64,000 nt of DNA from Streptomyces uncialis (lineage in GTDB: Bacteria; Actinomycetota; Actinomycetes; Streptomycetales; Streptomycetaceae): positions 88,043-152,042 of the forward strand of contig NZ_LFBV01000001.1 of NCBI RefSeq assembly GCF_001905345.1, read 5' to 3'. A model generated the notes under the pieces. The model ran no database searches. It was not told the origin of the DNA and saw only the letters and a program-made list of their open reading frames with translations. Made by a program: the position numbers and the translations under genes. Of this stretch, positions 18,468 to 26,962 are shown piece after piece. Position 1 is the stretch's first letter. Each line of letters opens with the position of its first letter.

Positions 18468-20306
18468 CTGTCGACCGCCATCCTCACCGGCCGGCCGGTC
18501 CCGGGGTCGTCGCTCGACGGCGATCTGCGCGGCCTCGGCTTCGACGTGCGGGTCGCGGAGGACCCGGCCGACGTCCCCGCCCTGCTCGGCGCTGTCCCGT
18601 CCGGGCAGCGCGTGGCGGTCGTGGACAGCCGGTTCGTGGGCCATGTCCACGCGCTGCGGCTCGCTCTCACCGACCCCCGCTTCGACGCCGCCGCGATCCC
18701 CGGCGCCGTCACCGCGCGGCCCGCCGCCCGCGCCGCCCTGGAACAGGCCCTGCGTGAGAGCACGGTTCCCGTCGCGGCCGAACCGGCGGGTGGAGCCGCG
18801 CACGGCACCGCCGCCGTCACCGTCGACAGCCCCGCCGACCGCGCGGCCGCCCTCGCCGAGGCCGCCGGGACCGCCGTGCACCGACCGGAACTCGGCACCC
18901 TCGTCGCCGTCGTCCCCGTCGACCCCCAGACCCGTAACGAGGCCCGCCAGGCCGTCGCCGCCGTCGACGACGAGGCCGTCCGGCTGCGGACCTCGGTCAA
19001 GTCCCGCGACGGGTTCTTCACCACCTACGCCATCAGCCCCTACTCGCGCCACCTGGCCCGCTGGTGCGCCCGCCGGGGCTTCACGCCCAACCAGGTCACC
19101 ACCGCGTCGCTGATCACCGCGCTGATCGCCGCGGGCTGCGCCGCGACCGGCACCCGTGCCGGTTTCGTCGCCGCCGGGGCCCTGCTGCTGTTCTCGTTCG
19201 TCCTCGACTGCGCCGACGGACAGCTCGCCCGCTACTCCCTCCAGTACTCCACGCTCGGCGCCTGGCTCGACGCCACCTTCGACCGCGCCAAGGAGTACGC
19301 CTACTACGCGGGCCTCGCCCTCGGCGCGGCCCGCGGCGGCGACGACGTCTGGGCGCTGGCGCTGGGCGCGATGGTCCTCCAGACCTGCCGCCATATCATC
19401 GACTTCGCCTTCATCGAGGCCAACCACGACGCCACCGCGAGCATCAGCCCCACCGCCGCCCTCTCCGACCGGCTCGACTCGGTCGGCTGGACGGTCTGGG
19501 TGCGCCGCATAATCGTGCTGCCGATCGGTGAACGCTGGGCGCTGATCGCCGTGCTCACGGCCGTGACCACCCCCCGGATCACCCTGGTCGTCCTGCTCGT
19601 GGGCTGCGCGTTCGCCGCCTGCTACACCACCGCCGGACGCGTCCTGCGCTCCCTGACCCGCAAGGCCGGACGCACCGACGGGGCCGCCCAGGCCCTGCTC
19701 GACCTCACCGACCGGGGCTACCCGGCCGAGGTGCTCGCGACCGCGTTCCAGGGTGTCGCCCGCCGGATGCCGGTCTTCGCGCCCCCGGCCTTCGCGCTGC
19801 TCGGCGGCGCGGCCGTGGTCGGCACCGCGGTGTTCACCGGCTTCGGTGGCTGGCTGACCGTCGCCGCCGCCTGCCTCTACACCGTGCTCTCCGCTCTCGC
19901 CGTCGCCCGGCCCCTCAAGGGCGCCCTCGACTGGCTGGTGCCGCCCTTCTTCCGCGCCGCCGAATACGGCACCGTGCTCGCCCTGGCCGCCCAGGCCGGG
20001 ACGGACGGAGCGCTGCCCGCTGCCTTCGGGCTGGTGGCGGCGGTCGCCTACCATCACTACGACACGGTGTACCGCATACGCGGTGGCACCGGCGCGTCGC
20101 CGAGCTGGCTGGTCCGCGCGATCGGGGGGCAGGAGGGCAGGGTCCTGCTGATCACCCTCGCCGCGGCCCTGCTCGGCACCCAAGGTTTCACCGCGCTGCT
20201 CACGGCCCTGGCCGTGGCCGTGGCACTCGTGGTGCTCGCAGAGAGCATCCGCTTCTGGGTCTCCTCCGGAGCACCCGCCGTACACGATGAAGGAGAACCC
20301 GCATGA
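18468..20306 (+). CDS. CDP-alcohol phosphatidyltransferase fusion protein (DUF5941-like), probable CTG start
   Basis: 612-aa membrane protein. Residues 1-190 form a soluble alpha/beta region (AILTGRPVPGSSLDG). Residues ~190-400 are a CDP-alcohol phosphatidyltransferase domain with the complete signature: DCADGQLAR near residue 246, then Gly, and the third and fourth Asp in WLDATFDRAK. Several further membrane helices follow. Such enzymes transfer a phosphoalcohol from a CDP carrier. The conserved-looking N-terminus (STAILTG) is preceded by CTG at 18468, nine bases after AGGGAG; the frame is closed by TGA at 18459, so ATG/GTG starts are possible only from 18546 on, which would lose 26 residues. 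First gene of the seven-gene cluster; its stop overlaps the next ATG. Confidence 0.82.
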   Translation: MSTAILTGRPVPGSSLDGDLRGLGFDVRVAEDPADVPALLGAVPSGQRVAVVDSRFVGHVHALRLALTDPRFDAAAIPGAVTARPAARAALEQALRESTVPVAAEPAGGAAHGTAAVTVDSPADRAAALAEAAGTAVHRPELGTLVAVVPVDPQTRNEARQAVAAVDDEAVRLRTSVKSRDGFFTTYAISPYSRHLARWCARRGFTPNQVTTASLITALIAAGCAATGTRAGFVAAGALLLFSFVLDCADGQLARYSLQYSTLGAWLDATFDRAKEYAYYAGLALGAARGGDDVWALALGAMVLQTCRHIIDFAFIEANHDATASISPTAALSDRLDSVGWTVWVRRIIVLPIGERWALIAVLTAVTTPRITLVVLLVGCAFAACYTTAGRVLRSLTRKAGRTDGAAQALLDLTDRGYPAEVLATAFQGVARRMPVFAPPAFALLGGAAVVGTAVFTGFGGWLTVAAACLYTVLSALAVARPLKGALDWLVPPFFRAAEYGTVLALAAQAGTDGALPAAFGLVAAVAYHHYDTVYRIRGGTGASPSWLVRAIGGQEGRVLLITLAAALLGTQGFTALLTALAVAVALVVLAESIRFWVSSGAPAVHDEGEPA

Positions 20307-21055
20307 TTGGCCTCGTGCTGGCTGCCGGCGCCGGACGGCGTCTTCGCCCCTACACCGACACCCTGCCCAAGGCACTGGTGCCGGTCGGTCCTGAGGGGGA
20401 CGAGGAGAGCCTCACCGTTCTCGACCTCACCCTCGGCAACTTCGCCGAGATCGGCCTGACCGAGGTCGCGGTCATCGTCGGGTACCGCAAGGAAGCCGTC
20501 TACGACCGCAAGGCCGCCCTGGAGGCCAAGTACGGCCTCAAGATCACCCTGATCGACAACGACAAGGCCGAGGAGTGGAACAACGCCTACTCCCTGTGGT
20601 GCGGCCGTGACGCCATCAAGCACACCGTGATCCTCGCCAACGGCGACACCGTGCACCCCGTCTCCGTCGAGAAGACGCTGCTCGCGGCCCGTGGCGACGG
20701 CAAGAAGATCATCCTCGCCCTCGACACGGTGAAGCAGCTCGCCGACGAGGAGATGAAGGTCGTCGTGGACCCCGACAAGGGCGTCCAGCGCATCACCAAG
20801 CTGATGGACCCCGCCGACGCGACCGGCGAGTACATCGGTGTCACCCTCATCGAGGGCGAGGCCGCCGACGAGCTGGCCGACGCCCTGAAGACCACCTTCG
20901 AGCGGGACCCCGACCTCTACTACGAGGACGGCTACCAGGAGCTCGTCAACCGTGGCTTCAAGGTCGACGTCGCCCCCATCGGCGACATCAAGTGGGTCGA
21001 GATCGACAACCACGACGACCTCGCCAAGGGGCGTGAGATCGCGTGCCAGTACTGA
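20303..21055 (+). CDS. NTP transferase (sugar-1-phosphate/phosphocholine cytidylyltransferase-like)
   Basis: 250-aa nucleotidyltransferase with the pyrophosphorylase signature LAAGAGRRLRPYT and PKALVPVG at the N-terminus, an Asp in LANGDTVHP that should coordinate Mg2+, and DIKWVEIDNHDDLAKG at the C-terminus, a pattern common in LicC-like cytidylyltransferases. It would activate a phosphoalcohol or sugar phosphate to a CDP or UDP form for the flanking CDP-alcohol transferases. Coupled at both ends: ATGA overlap with the upstream gene and a 13-base overlap with the downstream dehydrogenase gene. Confidence 0.88.
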   Translation: MIGLVLAAGAGRRLRPYTDTLPKALVPVGPEGDEESLTVLDLTLGNFAEIGLTEVAVIVGYRKEAVYDRKAALEAKYGLKITLIDNDKAEEWNNAYSLWCGRDAIKHTVILANGDTVHPVSVEKTLLAARGDGKKIILALDTVKQLADEEMKVVVDPDKGVQRITKLMDPADATGEYIGVTLIEGEAADELADALKTTFERDPDLYYEDGYQELVNRGFKVDVAPIGDIKWVEIDNHDDLAKGREIACQY

Positions 21056-22104
21056 CACGCCTGATCCCCTCCCCGGTCGTCGTGGACATCCGCGCGGGTG
21101 CCCTCGACGACCTGGTGGGGGTCCTCGCCGACCAGCGGATCTCCTCGTCGGGCAAGCTCGCCGTCGCGATCAGCGGCGGCTCGGGTGCCCGGCTGCGTGA
21201 GCGGCTGGAGCCGGCGCTGCCCGGCGCCGAGTGGTTCCCGGTCGGCGGCGGCACCCTGGACGACGCGATCAAGCTCGCGGACGCCATCAAGAAGGGGCGC
21301 TACGACGCGGTCGTCGGTCTCGGCGGCGGCAAGATCATCGACTGCGCCAAGTTCGCCGCGGCGCGCGTCGGCCTGCCGCTGGTCGCCGTCGCGACGAACC
21401 TCGCCCACGACGGACTGTGCTCCCCGGTCGCCACCCTCGACAACGACGCGGGCCGCGGCTCCTACGGGGTGCCCAACCCGATCGCCGTCGTCATCGACCT
21501 CGACGTCGTCCGTGAGGCACCCCCCCGCTTCGTCCGCTCCGGCATCGGTGACGCCGTCTCCAACATCTCCTGCGTCGCCGACTGGGAGCTGGCCCACCGG
21601 CAGACCGGCGAGTCCATCGACGGTCTCGCCGCCGCCATGGCCCGCCAGGCGGGCGAGGCCGTACTGCGTCACCCCGGCTCGGTCGGCGACGACGCCTTCC
21701 TCCAGGTGCTCGCCGAAGGACTCGTCCTCACCGGGATCTCCATGTCGGTCGCGGGCGACTCCCGCCCCGCCTCCGGTGCCTGCCACGAGATCAACCACGC
21801 CTTCGACCTCCTCTTCCCCAAGCGGGCCGCCAGCCACGGCGAGCAGGTCGGACTCGGCGCCGCGTTCGCCATGCACCTGCGGGGCGCCCACGACGAGTCC
21901 CGGTACATGGCCGAGGTCCTGCGCCGCCACGAACTGCCCGTGCTGCCGGAGGAGATCGGCTTCAGCGTCGACGAGTTCGTGCAGGTCGTCGCGTTCGCCC
22001 CGCAGACCAGGCCAGGCCGCTTCACCATCCTCGAACACCTCGACCTGAACACCGACCAGATCAAGGACGCATACGCCGACTATGCCAAGGCCATCGGTAG
22101 CTGA
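21043..22104 (+). CDS. glycerol-1-phosphate dehydrogenase-like iron/zinc alcohol dehydrogenase
   Basis: 353-aa member of the iron-containing alcohol dehydrogenase superfamily, closest in motif pattern to sn-glycerol-1-phosphate dehydrogenases (EgsA/AraM). NAD site GLGGGKIIDCAKF; metal ligand Asp in TNLAHDGLCSP; GIGDAVSNI; His ligands in CHEINHAFD and SHGEQVGLG. EgsA/AraM enzymes make the mirror-image glycerol phosphate backbone from dihydroxyacetone phosphate. The start is GTG 21043, inside the upstream gene. With a nucleotidyltransferase before and a CDP-alcohol transferase after, it plausibly supplies the alcohol phosphate for CDP activation. The true substrate could be another polyol phosphate. 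Confidence 0.85.
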   Translation: MPVLTRLIPSPVVVDIRAGALDDLVGVLADQRISSSGKLAVAISGGSGARLRERLEPALPGAEWFPVGGGTLDDAIKLADAIKKGRYDAVVGLGGGKIIDCAKFAAARVGLPLVAVATNLAHDGLCSPVATLDNDAGRGSYGVPNPIAVVIDLDVVREAPPRFVRSGIGDAVSNISCVADWELAHRQTGESIDGLAAAMARQAGEAVLRHPGSVGDDAFLQVLAEGLVLTGISMSVAGDSRPASGACHEINHAFDLLFPKRAASHGEQVGLGAAFAMHLRGAHDESRYMAEVLRRHELPVLPEEIGFSVDEFVQVVAFAPQTRPGRFTILEHLDLNTDQIKDAYADYAKAIGS

Positions 22105-22861
22105 ACTCCGCCCGGTCGTGCACCCCGAAGGGGTCAAGGACCGGCGCAGCGGTGAGCACTGGGCGGGACGCCTGTACATGCGGGAGATCTCGCTGCGCTG
22201 CGACCCCTACCTGGTGAACACCAGGATCACGCCCAACCAGCTCACGTACCTGATGGTCGTGGCGGGCATCCTCGCGGGCGCCGCGCTCCTCGTACCGGGC
22301 CTGACCGGGGCCCTGGTCGCCGCGGTCCTCATCCAGCTCTACCTGCTGCTCGACTGTGTCGACGGCGAGGTCGCCCGCTGGCGCAAGCAGACCTCCATCA
22401 CAGGCGTCTACCTGGACCGGGTCGGCCACTACCTCTGCGAGGCCGCGCTGCTCGTCGGCTTCGGTGTCCGCGGCGCCGACGCCTTCGGTGACGGCCGCCC
22501 CGAGTGGCTGTGGGCCTTCCTCGGCACCCTGGCCGCCCTCGGCGCGATCCTCATCAAGGCCGAGACCGACCTGGTCGACGTGGCGCGCTCCCGCAGCGGG
22601 CTGCCGGCCGTCAAGGACGAGGCGGCCACGCCCCGCTCCTCCGGTCTGGCCCTGGCCCGCCGCGCCGCCGCCGCGCTGAAGTTCCACCGGCTGGTCGGCG
22701 GGGTCGAGGCGAGCCTGTTCATCCTGTTCGTCGCCGTGCTCGACATGATCGGCGGCGATCTGTTCTGGACCCGGCTCGGTATCGCCGTCCTCGCGGGGAT
22801 CGCGATCCTCCAGACCCTGCTGCACCTGGTGTCCATCCTGGCGTCCAGCAGGCTGAAGTGA
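22082..22861 (+). CDS. CDP-alcohol phosphatidyltransferase with altered fourth Asp
   Basis: 259-aa membrane enzyme, about five or six transmembrane helices. The family signature is present as DCVDGEVAR (about residues 97-105) with the downstream Gly and third Asp, but the fourth position, normally the Asp proposed as catalytic base, reads His (DRVGHY). The soluble N-terminus (residues 1-45) carries basic and acidic residues that may contact the CDP substrate. It overlaps the dehydrogenase gene by 23 bases, so the two are co-translated. Probable role: joining the CDP-activated alcohol to a lipid or glycan acceptor. If the His is inactive it could be a non-catalytic partner of the 18468 protein. 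Confidence 0.85.
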   Translation: MPRPSVAELRPVVHPEGVKDRRSGEHWAGRLYMREISLRCDPYLVNTRITPNQLTYLMVVAGILAGAALLVPGLTGALVAAVLIQLYLLLDCVDGEVARWRKQTSITGVYLDRVGHYLCEAALLVGFGVRGADAFGDGRPEWLWAFLGTLAALGAILIKAETDLVDVARSRSGLPAVKDEAATPRSSGLALARRAAAALKFHRLVGGVEASLFILFVAVLDMIGGDLFWTRLGIAVLAGIAILQTLLHLVSILASSRLK

Positions 22862-22869
22862 GGCCGTCG

Positions 22870-23754
22870 GTGAGCAACCCCCTCAAGGTCGGCGCGGTCG
22901 TCATCACCATGGGCAACCGCCCCGAGGAACTGCGCGCCCTGCTCGACTCGGTCGCGAAGCAGGACGGCGAACCGGTCGAGGTCGTCGTCGTCGGGAACGG
23001 CTCGCCCGTACCCGAGGTCCCGGCCGGGGTGCGCACGGTGGAACTGCCCGAGAACCTGGGCATCCCCGGGGGCCGCAACGTCGGGATCGAGGCGTTCGGC
23101 CCGTCCGGCACCGATGTCGACGTCCTGCTGTTCCTGGACGACGACGGCTCGCTGCCCCTCACCGACACCGCCGAGCTGTGCCGTGCGGCGTTCGCCGGGG
23201 ACCCGGAGCTGGGGATCATCAGCTTCCGGATCGCGGACCCGGAGACCGGGGTCACCCAGCGCCGCCACGTACCGCGGCTGCGTGCCTCCGACCCGATGCG
23301 GTCCTCCCGGGTGACCACGTTCCTGGGCGGCGCCAACGCCGTGCGGACGAAGGTCATCGCCCAGGTCGGCCCGCTGCCGGCGGAGTTCTTCTACGCCCAT
23401 GAGGAGACCGATCTCGCCTGGCGCGCGCTCGACGCGGGCTGGCAGATCGACTACCGCTCCGACATGGTCCTGCACCACCCCACCACGGCGCCGTCCCGGC
23501 ACGCGGTCTACCACCGCATGGTGGCCCGTAACCGGGTCTGGCTGGCCCGCCGCAATCTGCCCCTGCCCCTGGTGCCCGTGTACCTGGGTGTGTGGCTGCT
23601 GCTCACCCTGGCCCGGCGCCCCTCCGGACCCGCGCTCAAGGCGTGGTTCGGCGGGTTCCGGGAAGGATGGAGCGGTCCCTGCGGGCCCCGTCGCCCCATG
23701 AAGTGGCGTACGGTATGGCGGCTGACCCGACTGGGCCGCCCGCCCGTGATCTGA
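22870..23754 (+). CDS. glycosyltransferase family 2
   Basis: 294-aa GT-A fold glycosyltransferase with an N-terminal Rossmann-like half (VGAVVITMGNRPEELRALL), the nucleotide-sugar/metal motif LFLDDDG (about residues 84-90), an acceptor loop FLGGANAVR and the catalytic-base region HEETDLAWR. Residues ~235-260 are hydrophobic and may sit on the membrane face. GTG 22870 follows GAAGTGAGG with good spacing, 8 bases after the CDP-alcohol transferase stop. Family members with this DDDG/EETDLAWR pattern often add rhamnose or galactofuranose; the donor cannot be fixed here. Confidence 0.88.
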   Translation: MSNPLKVGAVVITMGNRPEELRALLDSVAKQDGEPVEVVVVGNGSPVPEVPAGVRTVELPENLGIPGGRNVGIEAFGPSGTDVDVLLFLDDDGSLPLTDTAELCRAAFAGDPELGIISFRIADPETGVTQRRHVPRLRASDPMRSSRVTTFLGGANAVRTKVIAQVGPLPAEFFYAHEETDLAWRALDAGWQIDYRSDMVLHHPTTAPSRHAVYHRMVARNRVWLARRNLPLPLVPVYLGVWLLLTLARRPSGPALKAWFGGFREGWSGPCGPRRPMKWRTVWRLTRLGRPPVI

Positions 23755-23864
23755 CAAGCTCTGGTCTGAGAACATTCCGGCCTGGCTCTCACCCCGGAGG
23801 GCAACCGGCACCTGCTTGTGTCCGGCCAGGCAGCGCATCTCTTGAGGACGAAAGTTTCCTACTT

Positions 23865-24794
23865 GTGAGTGAGACAACGCATGACGGCGGTGTCGCGGTG
23901 AGTGCGCCCCCGTCGCCCGATGACGGACTCTCCCCGGCCGCCCTGGCCGCCAAGCACGGACTGACCGTGAGCGGCGCCCGGCCGGGAGTCCTCGACTACG
24001 TTCGTGAGCTGTGGGGCAGGCGCCACTTCATCCTGGCGTTCTCGCAGGCGAAACTCACGGCCCAGTACAGCCAGGCGAAGCTCGGCCAGCTCTGGCAGGT
24101 GGTCACCCCGCTGCTCAACGCGCTGGTCTACTTCCTGATCTTCGGGATAATCCTGAACGCCGACCGCGGTATGGAGAAGGAGGTGTACATCCCGTTCCTG
24201 GTGACCGGGGTGTTCGTCTTCACCTTCACCCAGAGCTCGGTGATGGCGGGGGTCCGGGCGATCTCCGGGAACCTGGGCCTGGTCCGGGCCCTGCACTTCC
24301 CCCGGGCCTCGCTGCCGATCTCCTTCGCGCTCCAGCAGCTCCAGCAGCTGCTGTTCTCGATGCTCGTGGTGTTCGCCGTCGCGATCGCGTGCGGCAGCTA
24401 CCCGGGCCCGTCGTGGCTGCTGATCGTGCCCGCCCTGGTGCTCCAGTTCTTCTTCAACACCGGCCTCGCGCTGATCATGGCGCGGCTCGGCAGCAAGACC
24501 CCCGACCTCGCGCAGCTCATGCCGTTCGTGATGCGGACCTGGATGTACGCCTCGGGCGTCATGTTCTCCATCCCGATCATGTTGGAGGGCAGGCCCTCCT
24601 GGATCGCGGACGTCCTCCAGTGGAACCCGGCCGCGGTGTACATGGACCTGATGCGGTTCGCGATCATCGACGGCTACGGCAACGACCAGCTGCCCGATCA
24701 TGTGTGGGCGCTGGCCCTGGGCTGGTCCGTCCTCGTGGCGGTCGGCGGATTCGTGTACTTCTGGAAGGCGGAGGAGAGGTACGGCCGTGGCTGA
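23865..24794 (+). CDS. polysaccharide/teichoic-acid type ABC transporter permease
   Basis: 309-aa ABC-2 permease of the TagG/Wzm class. After a ~45-residue cytosolic N-terminus, the amphipathic segment LDYVRELWGRRHFILAF leads into about six membrane helices; the family marker YSQAKLGQLWQVVTPLLNALVYFLIFG is seen in two parts at residues ~66-92. It would export a lipid-linked polymer made by the upstream genes. The start is GTG 23865 (MSETTHD); GTG 23898 is an alternative. The 110-base gap before it may contain its own promoter. It overlaps the ATPase gene by 8 bases. Confidence 0.88.
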   Translation: MSETTHDGGVAVSAPPSPDDGLSPAALAAKHGLTVSGARPGVLDYVRELWGRRHFILAFSQAKLTAQYSQAKLGQLWQVVTPLLNALVYFLIFGIILNADRGMEKEVYIPFLVTGVFVFTFTQSSVMAGVRAISGNLGLVRALHFPRASLPISFALQQLQQLLFSMLVVFAVAIACGSYPGPSWLLIVPALVLQFFFNTGLALIMARLGSKTPDLAQLMPFVMRTWMYASGVMFSIPIMLEGRPSWIADVLQWNPAAVYMDLMRFAIIDGYGNDQLPDHVWALALGWSVLVAVGGFVYFWKAEERYGRG

Positions 24795-25566
24795 GCAGAG
24801 TACGGGCGACATGCGCCCCACCGTCATCTCGGACGAGCTCCATATCGTCTACCGGGTCAATGGCGCCAAGACCGGCAAGGGCAGCGCGACCACCGCGCTC
24901 AGCCGCATCCTGCGGCGCGGCGAGGAGCGCGGGGTGCGCAAGGTGCACGCCGTGCGCGGTGTGTCCTTCGTCGCCTACCGGGGCCAGGCCATCGGACTGA
25001 TCGGCTCCAACGGTTCCGGCAAGTCGACCCTGCTGCGGGCCATCGCGGGACTCCTGCCCGCCGAGCGCGGCAAGGTCTACACCGACGGCCAGCCGTCGCT
25101 GCTCGGGGTGAACGCGGCCCTGATGAACGACCTCACGGGAGAGCGGAACGTCATATTGGGCGGTCTCGCTATGGGCATGACACGTGAGCAGATCAAGGAG
25201 CGCTACCAGCAGATCGTGGACTTCTCCGGCATCAACGAGAAGGGCGATTTCATCACCCTTCCGATGCGGACCTACTCGTCGGGAATGGCGGCCCGGCTGC
25301 GTTTCTCCATCGCGGCGGCCAAGGACCATGACGTCCTGATGATCGACGAGGCACTGGCCACCGGCGACCGCAGCTTCCAGCGGCGGTCCGAGGCCCGTAT
25401 CCGCGAGCTGCGCAAGGAAGCCGGTACGGTCTTCCTGGTGAGCCACAACAACAAGTCCATCCGGGACACCTGTGACCGGGTGCTCTGGCTGGAGCACGGC
25501 GAACTCCGGATGGACGGTGCCACGGACGACGTGCTCAAGGAGTACGAGAAGTTCACCGGAAAGTAA
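24787..25566 (+). CDS. polysaccharide/teichoic-acid type ABC transporter ATPase
   Basis: 259-aa ATP-binding subunit of the TagH/Wzt class, partner of the permease ending at 24794. Walker A GSNGSGKST (about residues 76-84), signature YSSGMAARL, Walker B VLMIDEALATGD, and the switch His in FLVSHNNKS. An N-terminal lead of ~30 residues with RVNGAKTGKG precedes the core, and no C-terminal carbohydrate-binding domain is present, so it is the short TagH/RfbE type. GTG 24787 lies inside the permease gene. Last gene of the cluster; a 9-bp hairpin follows at 25613-25642. Confidence 0.9.
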   Translation: MAEQSTGDMRPTVISDELHIVYRVNGAKTGKGSATTALSRILRRGEERGVRKVHAVRGVSFVAYRGQAIGLIGSNGSGKSTLLRAIAGLLPAERGKVYTDGQPSLLGVNAALMNDLTGERNVILGGLAMGMTREQIKERYQQIVDFSGINEKGDFITLPMRTYSSGMAARLRFSIAAAKDHDVLMIDEALATGDRSFQRRSEARIRELRKEAGTVFLVSHNNKSIRDTCDRVLWLEHGELRMDGATDDVLKEYEKFTGK

Positions 25567-25612
25567 AAGCTTTCCGTCCCGTAATCACCGTGGAAAACCT
25601 GGCACGACGAGT

Positions 25613-25642
25613 GAACCCCGCCGGAACCACCGCGCGGGGTTC
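25613..25642 (+). terminator. hairpin after the ABC ATPase gene
   Basis: GAACCCCGC (25613-25621) pairs with GCGGGGTTC (25634-25642), 12-nt loop, 46 nt after the stop codon, marking the end of the envelope cluster. Confidence 0.55.
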
Positions 25643-25987
25643 CTTCGTGTCGGTGACCGGCCACCGGCATTGCGGTCCGGAATGCCGGCCGCCTTGCCGA
25701 AATCCCCGTACGCCAGGCAATCCACCCCCGGGTTGCGCACCGCCGGGCGGGCCGGGAACCCCGGGCCAACGGTTCGACGGCGTACAACGTAAGCTGTGAC
25801 GGTCCTGATTCACGGCAAGTGCGGAGATAGCGGACTACCGCCTGTCGCACTCGGTGAATGACCCGGGCGGTGTGTCCGAAAGAGGATGCATTCGGTCGGT
25901 AGTGTAGAACGGAGATGTGACGGCAATGGCTACGGAAAGTCTCCAGCTCCGCGACGCTTCCGCAGTCCTCGCACCGGGCGGCGCCCG
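25643..25987. promoter_or_regulatory. leader and presumed promoter region of the hopanoid operon
   Basis: About 345 bases before hpnC, less GC-rich than its surroundings. GTAGTGTAGAAC near 25900 could supply a -10 element, but no matching -35 is convincing. No small gene or known RNA motif recognised. Confidence 0.35.
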
Positions 25988-26962
25988 GTGACGGAAGCCC
26001 GGAACACACCCACGCGGAGCACCCCCCGCCCCGCGGGCGCGCCCGCCACCGGGACCACCCCGGGCGGCACCCCCGCCCACGGCACCCCCGCGGCCCTCGC
26101 CACCCTCGACAAGGCCGCGCACGAGAACTTCCCGGTGGCCCCCTTCTTCCTGCCCCGCGCCTGGCGCGACGACCTCATGGCCCTCTACGGCTTCGCCCGG
26201 CTCGTCGACGACATCGGCGACGGCGACCTCGCGCCCGGCGGCGCCGACGCCCGCCACCTCGGCGTCACCGGCGACGCCGCCGACGACCGGCTCCTCCTCC
26301 TCGACGCCTTCGAGGACGACCTCCGCCGCGCCTTCACCACCGGCGACCCGGGCCACCCGCTGCTCCGGCGGCTCGTCCCCACCCTCCGCCGCCACCGTCT
26401 CGACCCCGAACCGTTCCTCGCGCTGATCGCCGCCAACCGCCAGGACCAGCTCGTCACCCGCTACGCGACCTACGACGAGCTGCTGGCGTACTGCGAGTTC
26501 TCCGCGAACCCCGTCGGCCGTCTCGTCCTCGCCGTGACGGGCACCTCGACCCCCGAACGCGTCCGCCGCTCCGACGCCGTCTGCACGGCGCTCCAGATCG
26601 TGGAGCACCTCCAGGACATCAGCGAGGACCTCGCCCGCGACCGGATCTATCTGCCCGCCGAGGACATGCGCCGCTTCCATGTCCAGGAGAGCGACCTCGC
26701 GGCCCGCACCACCGGCGCCTCGGTGCGCGCGCTCGTCGCCTTCGAGACACAGCGCGCCCGGCACCTGCTCGACGAGGGCCTTCCGCTGGTGGGCAGCGTC
26801 CACGGCAGACTGCGGCTGCTCCTCGCGGGCTTCGTGGGCGGAGGGAGAGCGGCCGTCCACGCCATCACGGCCGTCTCCTACGACGTACTTCCCGGACCAC
26901 CTGAGCCCACCAAGGTCCGGTTGCTGCGCGAGGTGGGCGCGACACTGCGAGGAGAGGGGTGA
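25988..26962 (+). CDS. hpnC: squalene biosynthesis enzyme HpnC
   Basis: 324-aa squalene/phytoene synthase-fold protein, first gene of the hopanoid operon. Known HpnC converts presqualene diphosphate, made by HpnD, to hydroxysqualene. First Asp-rich motif FARLVDDIGD (about residues 72-81) and second motif LQDISEDLARD (about 208-218) bind the diphosphate through Mg2+. Family anchors ENFPVAPFFLPRAWR and CEFSANPVGRL are present. GTG 25988 is chosen because it gives a short Thr/Pro-rich lead; upstream codons in this frame belong to the AT-richer leader. The stop overlaps the hpnD start (GTGA). Confidence 0.9.
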   Translation: MTEARNTPTRSTPRPAGAPATGTTPGGTPAHGTPAALATLDKAAHENFPVAPFFLPRAWRDDLMALYGFARLVDDIGDGDLAPGGADARHLGVTGDAADDRLLLLDAFEDDLRRAFTTGDPGHPLLRRLVPTLRRHRLDPEPFLALIAANRQDQLVTRYATYDELLAYCEFSANPVGRLVLAVTGTSTPERVRRSDAVCTALQIVEHLQDISEDLARDRIYLPAEDMRRFHVQESDLAARTTGASVRALVAFETQRARHLLDEGLPLVGSVHGRLRLLLAGFVGGGRAAVHAITAVSYDVLPGPPEPTKVRLLREVGATLRGEG

